Source: an uncultured Oribacterium sp. (GTDB taxonomy: Bacteria > Bacillota > Clostridia > Lachnospirales > Lachnospiraceae). From it: DNA of 7,481 nucleotides. Both the position numbers and the translations under genes were made by a program. Below the pieces are notes generated by a model that was given only the letters and a program-made list of their open reading frames with translations, ran no database searches and was not told where the DNA came from. The stretch spans positions 1-7,481 of the forward strand of contig CALAOB010000035.1 in assembly GCA_937927445.1 (NCBI GenBank). The letters are read 5' to 3'. Shown one piece after another: positions 1-5,506 of the stretch (position 1 is its first letter; each line of letters begins with the position of its first letter).

Positions 1-1
1 C

Positions 2-1699
2 GGCGGCGCGATCCAGAACGTCGTCACCGAGGACGAGGCGACGGCGAAGGACATGGTCCAGTTCCTGAAGCAGCACCGCTACGGACGTGCCACCTTCCTC
101 CCGCTCAGCAACATTCGCGGCCGCCGCGATAACAACTGTGAGCAGGCGTCGCATGAGCGCGGTGCCATCGGACTCGCGTGCGACCTCATTGACCTCGACA
201 AGAAGTACATCAGTCTCGCAGAGTTCCTGCTGGGCCGTGTGCTCGTGGTCGACAACATTGACAACGCACTGCAGATCCAGCGCAAGTACCGGCAGAGCCT
301 CCGCATCGTGACGCTCGAGGGCGAGCAGCTGAATCCGGGCGGTTCGATCTCGGGTGGTGCCTTCCGGAACAGCTCGAATCTGATGGGCCGGAAGCGTGAG
401 CTCGACGAGATCGAGACGCAGATGCTCGAGGCGGAGAAGCAGGCCGCGGAGCTGCGTGCGAAGCTGAGCGAGGGCGAGAACCGTCGTGCGCTCGCGAAGG
501 CGTCCGTCGAGGCGCATCACGAGGAGATCGAGCAGCTGAAGCTCGATCAGAACACGAAGACGATGGCGATCGCGTCCCAGATCAACGTCGAGTACTCGTC
601 CCTGTCGACCCGTACCGACTTCGTGACGGAGACCCTGCACCGCCTGAACGGCGAGCTCGAGGCCCTCACGACCGAGAAGGGCGAGATGGAGGATGCGCAG
701 CAGAACAGCGACCAGGTGCTTGCGGAGAAGGCGGATCGTATCACCGAGCTCCAGGATCTGATCGCCAATGCAGACAACGTGGCGGCAGAGGCCCAGGCGG
801 AGACGGCACGGGCCACGGAGGAGAAGGAGAAGCTCGTCGCCGAGCGGAAGACCTTCTTCGGCCGCAAGGATGAGATCTCGCAGCGACTGCTCGATATGGA
901 GAAGGAGTCGATGCGTGTACAGAATAAGAAGGAAAAGCTCGACGACAAGATCGACAAGCTCACGAGCTACATGTTCGACGAGTACGGGCTCACCTTCGAC
1001 GAAGCGAAGAAGCGCTATTCCGAGGAGTACAAGAATACCTCGGAGGTGCGTTCGCTCGTGACGAAGCTGAAGAATCAGCTGAAGGCGCTCGGTCCGGTCA
1101 ATGTCGACGCGATCGAGCAGTATAAGGAGGTCAGTGAGCGTTACGAGTTCCTGAATAATCAGTACCTCGACCTCACGGAGTCCGCGAAGTCGCTCGGGAA
1201 GGTCATTGAGGAGCTCGACCAGGGCATGCGGAAGCAGTTCAACGAGAACTTCCAGCGTATCCAGGTAGAGTTCGACAAGACCTTCAAGATTCTCTTCGGT
1301 GGCGGACAGGGACGTCTGGAGCTCGACACCTCGGATCCAGATGTGCTGACGACCTCGATTTCAATCATCGCCGAGCCACCTGGAAAGAAACTGCAGAACA
1401 TGATGCAGCTGTCGGGTGGTGAGAAGGCGCTGACGGCGATCGCGCTGCTGTTTGCGATTCAGTGTCTGAAGCCGTCGCCGTTCTGTCTCCTCGACGAGAT
1501 TGAGGCGGCGCTCGACGACTCGAACGTTTCGCGTTTCGCCGAATACCTGCATAATCTGAACCAGACGCAGTTCATCGTCATCACGCACCGTCGTGGTACC
1601 ATGGAGAACGCGGACCGACTGTTCGGAATCACCATGCAGGAGAAGGGTGTGTCGACGCTTGTTTCCGTGGATCTCGTTGCGGATCAGCTGGATGCTTAA
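2..1699 (+). CDS. smc: Chromosome segregation ATPase SMC, C-terminal half (5' end outside window)
   Basis: SMC forms the DNA-loop-handling ATPase of the bacterial condensin (with ScpA and ScpB in this phylum) and acts on the nucleoid. The frame is open from base 2 with no start, so the gene is cut by the window edge; 565 codons remain, about half of a usual SMC of roughly 1,190 residues. In fragment numbering, the second half of the hinge comes first, with the glycine-rich PGGSISGG at about 112-119. A long Glu/Lys/Ala-rich coiled coil follows, roughly 125-370, then the LGPVN element. The ATPase head has the signature LSGGEK at 470-475, Walker B with LLDEIEAALDD (Asp498, Glu499), and the H-loop ITHRRGTMENAD with His529. 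Walker A lies in the missing N-terminal half. The stop is TAA. I see no frameshift or missing catalytic residue. In related genomes rnc usually precedes smc and ftsY follows it, as here. Confidence 0.97.
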   Translation, partial: GGAIQNVVTEDEATAKDMVQFLKQHRYGRATFLPLSNIRGRRDNNCEQASHERGAIGLACDLIDLDKKYISLAEFLLGRVLVVDNIDNALQIQRKYRQSLRIVTLEGEQLNPGGSISGGAFRNSSNLMGRKRELDEIETQMLEAEKQAAELRAKLSEGENRRALAKASVEAHHEEIEQLKLDQNTKTMAIASQINVEYSSLSTRTDFVTETLHRLNGELEALTTEKGEMEDAQQNSDQVLAEKADRITELQDLIANADNVAAEAQAETARATEEKEKLVAERKTFFGRKDEISQRLLDMEKESMRVQNKKEKLDDKIDKLTSYMFDEYGLTFDEAKKRYSEEYKNTSEVRSLVTKLKNQLKALGPVNVDAIEQYKEVSERYEFLNNQYLDLTESAKSLGKVIEELDQGMRKQFNENFQRIQVEFDKTFKILFGGGQGRLELDTSDPDVLTTSISIIAEPPGKKLQNMMQLSGGEKALTAIALLFAIQCLKPSPFCLLDEIEAALDDSNVSRFAEYLHNLNQTQFIVITHRRGTMENADRLFGITMQEKGVSTLVSVDLVADQLDA

Positions 1700-1712
1700 T
1701 TGAATTCCGGAC

Positions 1713-1880
1713 GGATTCTGGACCACCACCGGAGAGCACTCACTCAATTCAAAGTACAGAACCTTCCGCCTTGTTCGTGCCTGCCATTACAGGCAAGCCT
1801 GTATGGCAGGACACGTACAATTCGTAAGAACCTGTTCTTTGAATTCGCAATTTAGCTCTCCGGGGGTGGCTCCAGAATCC
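1713..1880. repeat. 168-bp imperfect palindrome filling the smc-ftsY gap
   Basis: The left arm (1713-1794) and right arm (1797-1880) are near reverse complements around the 2-nt centre at 1795-1796. Blocks from outside in: GGATTCTGGA (1713-1722) with 1871-1880; CCGGAGAGC (1729-1737) with 1855-1863; AATTCAAAG (1746-1754) with 1837-1845; a 25-nt block (1755-1779) with 1812-1836, 17 of 25 matched; CCTGCCAT (1780-1787) with 1803-1810; ACAGGC (1789-1794) with 1797-1802. By my hand alignment about 66 of about 84 positions pair. It has no ORF, no T-tract and no clear target-site duplication. It could be a MITE-like foldback element, a leftover of an inverted duplication, or an RNA processing or stability hairpin in an smc-ftsY transcript. 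The structure is seen directly; the role is unknown. Confidence 0.85.
1852..1861 (+). promoter_or_regulatory. Candidate anti-Shine-Dalgarno segment for ftsY
   Basis: TTAGCTCTCC at 1852-1861 is the exact reverse complement of GGAGAGCTAA at 1926-1935, which covers the ftsY ribosome-binding site and the A of its ATG. The same segment can instead pair with GGAGAGC at 1731-1737 in the left arm of the large palindrome. The two pairings are mutually exclusive, which is the geometry of a translational switch. That it operates as one is inference. Confidence 0.45.
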
Positions 1881-1887
1881 TGTTGCA

Positions 1888-1918
1888 TGATAGAATAAAC
1901 ATAAACGAACACTATAGA
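1888..1918 (+). promoter_or_regulatory. Possible ftsY promoter region (weak)
   Basis: The AT-rich stretch between the palindrome and ftsY contains an extended -10-like TGATAGAAT (1888-1896) and a second -10-like TATAGA (1913-1918). Neither has a convincing -35 box at the normal distance. A promoter is plausible because the base composition changes sharply here, but ftsY may equally be read from upstream of smc. Confidence 0.3.
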
Positions 1919-1934
1919 TTTTAAAGGAGAGCTA

Positions 1935-2807
1935 ATGGCAAATTTCTTCTCTAGATTAATTAATAACATCTTCCAGTCGAATGAGGTCGCGGATGAGGCG
2001 TTCTATGAGGATCTGGAAGATGCGATGATCATGTCGGATGTGGGTGTGACGACGACGCTGAAGATCATCGATGCGGTGAAGTCGGAGGCGAAGCGTCAGG
2101 GTGTGAATACGACGCGTGAGGTGAAGAAGATTCTCAGGGATTATCTGTATGAGCTGATGCGTGTGGATGAGTCCTACTATGATTTCGAGCGGCAGAAGAG
2201 TATCATTTCGGTCATCGGTGTCAATGGTGTTGGGAAGACGACGTCGATTGGTAAGATGGCGTACTTTTTCCAGCGTCAGGGGAAGCGGGTGATTCTGGCG
2301 GCGGCGGATACCTTCCGTGCGGGTGCGATCGAGCAGCTGAAGGAGTGGGGGAAGCGGATCGATACGGATGTCATCGCGCAGAAGGAGGGTTCCGACCCGG
2401 CGGCGGTGGTCTTCGATGCGCTGCAGTCCTTCAAGTCGAAGAATGCGGATCTGCTGATCATCGATACGGCGGGTCGTCTTCATAATAAGAAGAACCTGAT
2501 GCAGGAGCTCGGTAAGATCAACCGTATCATCGATAAGGAGTTCGCGGAGGGTTTCCGCGAGACGCTGGTCGTGCTGGATGCGACGACGGGTCAGAATGCG
2601 ATGTCGCAGGCGGAAATCTTCAAGGATGCCTGCCAGGTGACGGGTATCATCCTCACGAAGATGGATGGCACTGCGAAGGGCGGCATCGCCCTCGCGATCC
2701 AGTCGGAGCTCGGTATCCCGGTGAAGTACATCGGCACCGGCGAGAAGGCCACAGACCTTCGCCGCTTCGACGCCAAGGAATATGTAGATTCGATCTTCGC
2801 GGATTAA
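1935..2807 (+). CDS. ftsY: Signal recognition particle receptor FtsY
   Basis: FtsY is the membrane-associated GTPase receptor that docks the SRP-ribosome complex, pairing its NG domain with that of Ffh. The 290-residue protein is almost only an NG domain: a helical N domain at 1-85, then the G domain with P-loop GVNGVGKTT (95-103), DTFRAGA (125-131), DTAGR (177-181), TKMD (241-244) and the closing GTGEK (267-271). The long acidic A domain of the E. coli protein is absent, as is common in Firmicutes. The N-terminal MANFFSRLINNIF looks like a short amphipathic helix suited to membrane contact. The start is set by AAAGGAG at 1923-1929, 5 nt before the ATG. The first dozen codons are AT-rich, then usage turns GC-rich. 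The gene ends TAATAA and is followed by a strong terminator. Confidence 0.97.
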   Translation: MANFFSRLINNIFQSNEVADEAFYEDLEDAMIMSDVGVTTTLKIIDAVKSEAKRQGVNTTREVKKILRDYLYELMRVDESYYDFERQKSIISVIGVNGVGKTTSIGKMAYFFQRQGKRVILAAADTFRAGAIEQLKEWGKRIDTDVIAQKEGSDPAAVVFDALQSFKSKNADLLIIDTAGRLHNKKNLMQELGKINRIIDKEFAEGFRETLVVLDATTGQNAMSQAEIFKDACQVTGIILTKMDGTAKGGIALAIQSELGIPVKYIGTGEKATDLRRFDAKEYVDSIFAD

Positions 2808-2823
2808 TAAATTGAATCAATCG

Positions 2824-2864
2824 AAAAAGATGCTGTCAACAAAAATAGTTGACAGCATCTTTTT
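2824..2864 (+). terminator. Intrinsic terminator of ftsY
   Basis: GATGCTGTCAAC (2829-2840) and its perfect complement GTTGACAGCATC (2848-2859) enclose a 7-nt A-rich loop. The stem is flanked by A5 (2824-2828) and T5 (2860-2864), so it could also work in the other direction. It starts 17 nt after the ftsY stop. Confidence 0.93.
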
Positions 2865-2876
2865 ATGTGCTATACT
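2849..2876 (+). promoter_or_regulatory. Strong promoter for ylxM, embedded in the ftsY terminator
   Basis: A consensus -35 box TTGACA (2849-2854) lies inside the 3' arm of the terminator stem. A 16-bp spacer that includes the terminator T-tract leads to TATACT (2871-2876), preceded by TGC, which makes an extended -10. Transcription would begin near 2883, about 15 nt before the ylxM ATG, giving a very short leader. The box match is clear; use in vivo is inferred. Confidence 0.85.
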
Positions 2877-2897
2877 AGCAAAGGTTTGAGGGTGAAT

Positions 2898-3212
2898 ATG
2901 GATGAATTTGTAGTGCGCGGCAACCTTTTCGAGCTGTATGGCGGGTTGCTGAATGAGAATCAGCGGAAGGTATATGAGTACCATGTCATGGACGACATGA
3001 GCTTCACCGAGATCGGTGAGGAGCTGGGCGTTACACGGCAGGCGGCGCAGGAGCTGTTCCGTCGCGCGGATAAGAAGCTGCAGAGCACAGAGGAAACCCT
3101 CGGGCTTCAGCATAAGCTGGTGAGCATTCGTGAGAAGGCGGAGCGAATCCTTGATCTAAGCGGGGATGATGCAATCCGGGCCCTCGCGGGTGAAATTATA
3201 GATGGCGTCTGA
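2898..3212 (+). CDS. ylxM: YlxM/p13-like SRP-associated helix-turn-helix protein
   Basis: YlxM proteins are small sigma-4-like helix-turn-helix proteins encoded next to ffh in Gram-positive bacteria and reported to associate with the SRP. The 104-residue product begins MDEFVVRGNLFELYGGLL. The fold is centred on about 34-60, including SFTEIGEELGVTRQAAQELF, as in sigma region 4 relatives, and a helical C-terminal tail follows. An ATG at 2865 in the same frame is rejected, because it lies upstream of the -10 box and the likely transcription start. The chosen ATG has GAGGG (2888-2892) 5 nt upstream. The stop is TGA, in a segment repeated 63 bp downstream. The frame continues into ffh, interrupted only by two TGA codons. 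Confidence 0.9.
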   Translation: MDEFVVRGNLFELYGGLLNENQRKVYEYHVMDDMSFTEIGEELGVTRQAAQELFRRADKKLQSTEETLGLQHKLVSIREKAERILDLSGDDAIRALAGEIIDGV

Positions 3213-3221
3213 GACTACGTT

Positions 3222-3240
3222 GAGGCCGGAAACATTGGCC
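3222..3240 (+). repeat. GAGGCC hairpin motif, copy 1
   Basis: GAGGCC (3222-3227), a 9-nt loop GGAAACATT and GGCC (3237-3240) form a short hairpin 9 nt after the ylxM stop. It shares the exact CATTGGCC with copies at 3285-3305 and 4885-4905. Confidence 0.6.
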
Positions 3241-3284
3241 GGATGAGCGGAGGCGGACGCAGAGATGGCGTCTGAGACTGCGTA

Positions 3285-3305
3285 GAGGTCGAAAGCATTG
3301 GCCTC
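3285..3305 (+). repeat. GAGGYC hairpin motif, copy 2
   Basis: GAGGTC (3285-3290), loop GAAAGCATT and GGCCTC (3300-3305). The C-to-T change relative to copy 1 still pairs as G-U in RNA, so the stem is kept despite the base change. Confidence 0.6.
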
Positions 3306-3356
3306 GGGAGTGGCGGACGCGGATGCACAGAGACGTTTGAAAATGCAGGAGAGTTT

Positions 3357-4742
3357 ATGGCATTTGAAAATCTGACAGATCGATTAAGTAATGTATTTTC
3401 AAATCTTGGTCGGAAGGGTAAGCTTTCCGAGGACGATGTCAACCAGGCGCTCCGTGAGGTGCGTATGGCGCTGCTCGAGGCCGACGTCAACTTCAAGCTG
3501 GTGAAGGAATTCATCGCGAAGGTGAAGGAAAAGGCCATCGGTGAGGAGGTGCTGAACAGCCTCACGCCGGCGCAGACGGTTGTCAAGATCGTCAACGACG
3601 AGCTCACGGAGATGATGGGTTCGGAGACCACCGAGATCACCCTTCGTCCGGCGAGCGAGATTTCCGTCATCATGATGGTGGGTCTCCAGGGTGCCGGTAA
3701 GACGACGACCGCGGCGAAGCTGGCGGGGAAGTTCAAGTCGGCGGGCCGTACGCCGGTCCTCGTGGCCTGCGATATCTACCGTCCGGCGGCGATCGATCAG
3801 CTGCGTGTCAATGCAGAGAAGGTGAAGGTTCCGTTCTTCTCCCTGGGCGATAAGATCAGCCCGGTCGAGATCGCGCGGAGAGCCATCGAGGAAGCGAAGG
3901 CCCAGCATTATAATGTGGTCATCCTCGATACGGCGGGTCGTCTTCAGATCGACGAGAAGCTCATGGATGAGCTCCAGAACATCAAGAAGGCGGTCGATGT
4001 ACAGTGGACGGTCCTCACGGTCGACGCGATGACCGGTCAGGAAGCGGTCAATGTTGCCGAGACCTTCACGGAGAAGGTGGGCATCGACGGTGTGATCCTC
4101 ACGAAGTGTGATGGTGATACCCGCGGTGGTGCGGCACTCAGTATCAAGGCGATGACCGGGAAGCCGATCCTGTACTTAGGTATGGGTGAGAAGCTCGACG
4201 ACCTCGAGCAGTTCTATCCGGATCGTATGGCGGGCCGTATCCTCGGCATGGGCGATGTGCTTTCCCTTATCGAAAAGGCGCAGAAGAACATCGATGAGGA
4301 TAAGACGAAGGAGACCATGGGAAAGATCACCCGTGGCAAGTTCGACTACAACGACTTCATGGATCAGATGGAGCAGATGAAGAAGCTCGGCGGCTTCGGC
4401 GGTATCATGAAGCTGCTGCCTGGTATGTCGGGGCTCGGTGACATCGATACAGACGATGCCGAGAAAAAGATGAATCAGGTGAAGTCGATCATCCAGTCCA
4501 TGACCCCGAAGGAGAGAGCAAACCCGGATCTCATCAATCCGTCCCGTAAGCGCCGGATTGCGAAGGGTGCGGGTGTCGATATCGCAGAGGTGAACCGCCT
4601 CGTGAAGCAGTTCGAGCAGATGCGGAAGATGATGAAGCAGTTCGGCGGTGCGATGCGCAACAAGCATGGCCGCGGCGGCTTCGGAAACCTCGGCGGACTC
4701 GGAAATCTCGGCGGCATGGGCCGTGGAAGATTTCCGTTCTGA
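3357..4742 (+). CDS. ffh: Signal recognition particle protein Ffh (SRP54 homologue)
   Basis: Ffh binds the SRP RNA and the signal peptide of nascent membrane proteins and hands the ribosome to FtsY through paired GTP hydrolysis. The 461-residue protein has the N domain at 1-95. The G domain has GLQGAGKTTT (109-118), DIYRPAA (139-145), DTAGR (191-195), TKCD (249-252) and GMGEK (275-279). The methionine-rich M domain starts near 325 and carries the RNA-binding SRKRRIAKGAG at 396-406. The C-terminal tail (439-461) is Gly-rich, with two near-identical GGLGN-type units and RFPF at the end. AGGAG (3347-3351) lies 5 nt before the ATG. The first 16 or so codons are strikingly AT-rich compared with the rest. 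The stop is TGA (4740-4742 by codon count), followed closely by TAA. The window does not contain the SRP RNA gene. Confidence 0.97.
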   Translation: MAFENLTDRLSNVFSNLGRKGKLSEDDVNQALREVRMALLEADVNFKLVKEFIAKVKEKAIGEEVLNSLTPAQTVVKIVNDELTEMMGSETTEITLRPASEISVIMMVGLQGAGKTTTAAKLAGKFKSAGRTPVLVACDIYRPAAIDQLRVNAEKVKVPFFSLGDKISPVEIARRAIEEAKAQHYNVVILDTAGRLQIDEKLMDELQNIKKAVDVQWTVLTVDAMTGQEAVNVAETFTEKVGIDGVILTKCDGDTRGGAALSIKAMTGKPILYLGMGEKLDDLEQFYPDRMAGRILGMGDVLSLIEKAQKNIDEDKTKETMGKITRGKFDYNDFMDQMEQMKKLGGFGGIMKLLPGMSGLGDIDTDDAEKKMNQVKSIIQSMTPKERANPDLINPSRKRRIAKGAGVDIAEVNRLVKQFEQMRKMMKQFGGAMRNKHGRGGFGNLGGLGNLGGMGRGRFPF

Positions 4743-4820
4743 TAAATAAAAGTTTCTGGAAATCGTTATTCTATGAATCGGGATACGCATTTCGTTTGGA
4801 GATTTTCGTTCTGATAAAAG
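4722..4820 (+). repeat. Direct repeat echoing the ffh 3' end, 72 bp apart
   Basis: GATTTCCGTTCTGATAA (4729-4745), which covers the last ffh codons and the stop, is repeated as GATTTTCGTTCTGATAA (4801-4817), 16 of 17 identical. Weaker similarity continues on both sides (CGT plus GGA before it, AAAAG after it). The repeat distance is a multiple of 3. Upstream copy GATTTCC (4729-4735) can also pair with GGAAATC (4758-4764), placing the ffh stop in a hairpin loop. Confidence 0.6.
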
Positions 4821-4826
4821 CCTGCC

Positions 4827-4865
4827 GGACGTTCGTACGTAGCACTGAAGGCAGCCACAACGTCC
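4827..4865 (+). other. Hairpin in the ffh-rpsP gap
   Basis: GGACGTT (4827-4833) and AACGTCC (4859-4865) form a 7-bp stem around a 25-nt loop. TGCC (4823-4826) could compete by pairing with GGCA (4850-4853). No T-tract follows, so it is not a standard terminator. Confidence 0.4.
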
Positions 4866-4866
4866 C

Positions 4867-4908
4867 CGGGAGGGTACGTGCACAGAGGCCGATGACATTG
4901 GCCTCCCG
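4867..4908 (+). other. Third GAGGCC hairpin with a competing outer stem
   Basis: GAGGCC (4885-4890), loop GATGACATT and GGCCTC (4900-4905) make the third copy of the motif found after ylxM. CGGGAGG (4867-4873) can pair with CCTCCCG (4902-4908), which overlaps the 3' arm of the inner hairpin, so the two stems exclude each other. No terminator follows. The pairing is seen directly; regulation is speculative. Confidence 0.5.
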
Positions 4909-4921
4909 ATAAGTAAACGGA

Positions 4922-4950
4922 TTCAACAGCACTGCTGTTAATCATATATA
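4922..4950 (+). promoter_or_regulatory. Possible rpsP promoter with a palindromic site in its spacer
   Basis: TTCAAC (4922-4927), 17 bp, then TATATA (4945-4950) is a weak sigma-A-like pair in an AT-rich stretch just before rpsP. The spacer contains AACAGCACTGCTGTT (4925-4939), a perfect 7-bp inverted repeat around one base, which could be an operator or a small RNA hairpin. The start of an rpsP-led transcription unit here is reasonable, given the 242-bp gap after ffh. Confidence 0.38.
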
Positions 4951-4984
4951 TGTAAATTTATTTTTTAAAACAGGAGAAAAAGAC

Positions 4985-5224
4985 ATGTTAAAGATCAGAT
5001 TAAGAAGAATGGGTCAGATTCACGCACCGTTTTACAGAGTTATCGTAGCAGATTCCAGATCCCCGAGAAACGGCCGTTTCATCGAGGAGATCGGTACCTA
5101 CAATCCATGCGTAGAGCCGTCTGAGATCAAGATCGACGCTGAGAAGGCTAAGCAGTGGATTGCAAACGGCGCACAGCCGACCGAGACCGTTGCGAAGCTT
5201 CTGAAGAAGGCTGGTATCTGCTGA
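4985..5224 (+). CDS. rpsP: 30S ribosomal protein S16
   Basis: S16 binds 16S rRNA in the 5' domain and is needed for 30S assembly. The 79-residue sequence has the family hallmarks: KIRLRRMG (3-10), HAPFYRVIVADSR, RFIEEIGTYNP, then GAQPTETVAKLL. It is near the short end of the family (80-90 residues) and ends in AGIC without the longer basic tail of the Bacillus protein. AGGAG (4972-4976) lies 8 nt before the ATG. Codon use differs sharply from smc and ffh: most arginines near the start are AGA, and A/T-ending codons are common, consistent with a very highly expressed gene. It opens the rpsP-khpA-rimM-trmD run. Confidence 0.97.
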   Translation: MLKIRLRRMGQIHAPFYRVIVADSRSPRNGRFIEEIGTYNPCVEPSEIKIDAEKAKQWIANGAQPTETVAKLLKKAGIC

Positions 5225-5247
5225 TTATTTAGCCGAGAGGAGACCTC

Positions 5248-5475
5248 ATGAAGGAATTACTCGAAACGATTGCCCGGGCGCTGGTGCAGAATCCGGACGA
5301 CGTAAAGGTCGTCGAGGAAGAGAAGGACGGCGAGATCGTACTCACCCTCTCTGTAAATGAGCAGGATATGGGAAAGGTCATCGGTCGTTCCGGTCGCATC
5401 GCCAAGGCGATTCGCTCAGTGATGTCTGCTGCTGCCAGCAAGGCTGACGTTAAGGTTTCCGTAGACATCCGCTGA
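5248..5475 (+). CDS. khpA: KH-domain RNA-binding protein KhpA (YlqC family)
   Basis: KhpA is a single-KH-domain RNA-binding protein, known in streptococci and other Firmicutes to pair with KhpB/EloR and influence cell division and RNA metabolism. The 75-residue product has the GKVIGRSG segment at 42-49, whose GRSG is the GxxG loop that grips nucleic acid, followed by a helix (50-64) and a final strand. The start has AGGAG (5238-5242) 5 nt upstream and lies 23 bp after the rpsP stop, so the two are almost certainly co-transcribed. Placement between rpsP and rimM is the usual one in Firmicutes. No anomaly seen. Confidence 0.93.
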   Translation: MKELLETIARALVQNPDDVKVVEEEKDGEIVLTLSVNEQDMGKVIGRSGRIAKAIRSVMSAAASKADVKVSVDIR

Positions 5476-5506
5476 GACCATCCGATTACGGATCATAAGG
5501 ATTAAT

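Larger units (their letters stand above)
3200..3330 (+). repeat. Imperfect tandem duplication, period 63 bp, spanning the ylxM stop
   Basis: AGATGGCGTCTGAGACT occurs at 3200-3216 and again, identical, at 3263-3279. The similarity continues to the GGCGGACGC near the end of each unit (3252-3260 and 3312-3320), with substitutions and a 3-bp loss in unit 2. Unit 1 contains the last three sense codons and stop codon of ylxM. Each unit can fold as an outer stem, GCGTCTG with CGGACGC (3205-3211 with 3254-3260; 3268-3274 with 3314-3320), around an inner GAGGYC hairpin. It explains why the ylxM-ffh gap is unusually long (144 bp). Confidence 0.85.

Noticed and set aside
1780..1811. Central hairpin of the palindrome as an smc terminator
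   Set aside because: The stem is strong but no run of T follows on either strand, and it is part of a much longer foldback.
2811..2840. Divergent minus-strand promoter using TTGACA in the left terminator arm
   Set aside because: No acceptable -10 box lies at 16-18 bp on that strand; the match is a by-product of the symmetric stem.
3210..3305. Selenocysteine at the ylxM TGA codons, each followed by a hairpin about 9 nt downstream
   Set aside because: The geometry resembles a bacterial SECIS, but the apical loop lacks the usual features, YlxM is complete at this stop, and the third hairpin copy after ffh has no TGA before it.
4176..4898. 240-codon minus-strand open frame over the ffh 3' end
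   Set aside because: Its sequence is His/Leu/Arg-rich in the way expected of an antisense shadow of ffh, and no motif or ribosome-binding site supports it.
3210..5475. Reassignment of TGA to tryptophan
   Set aside because: ylxM, ffh, rpsP, khpA and trmD all end properly at TGA, and tryptophans in rpsP, rimM and trmD are TGG.
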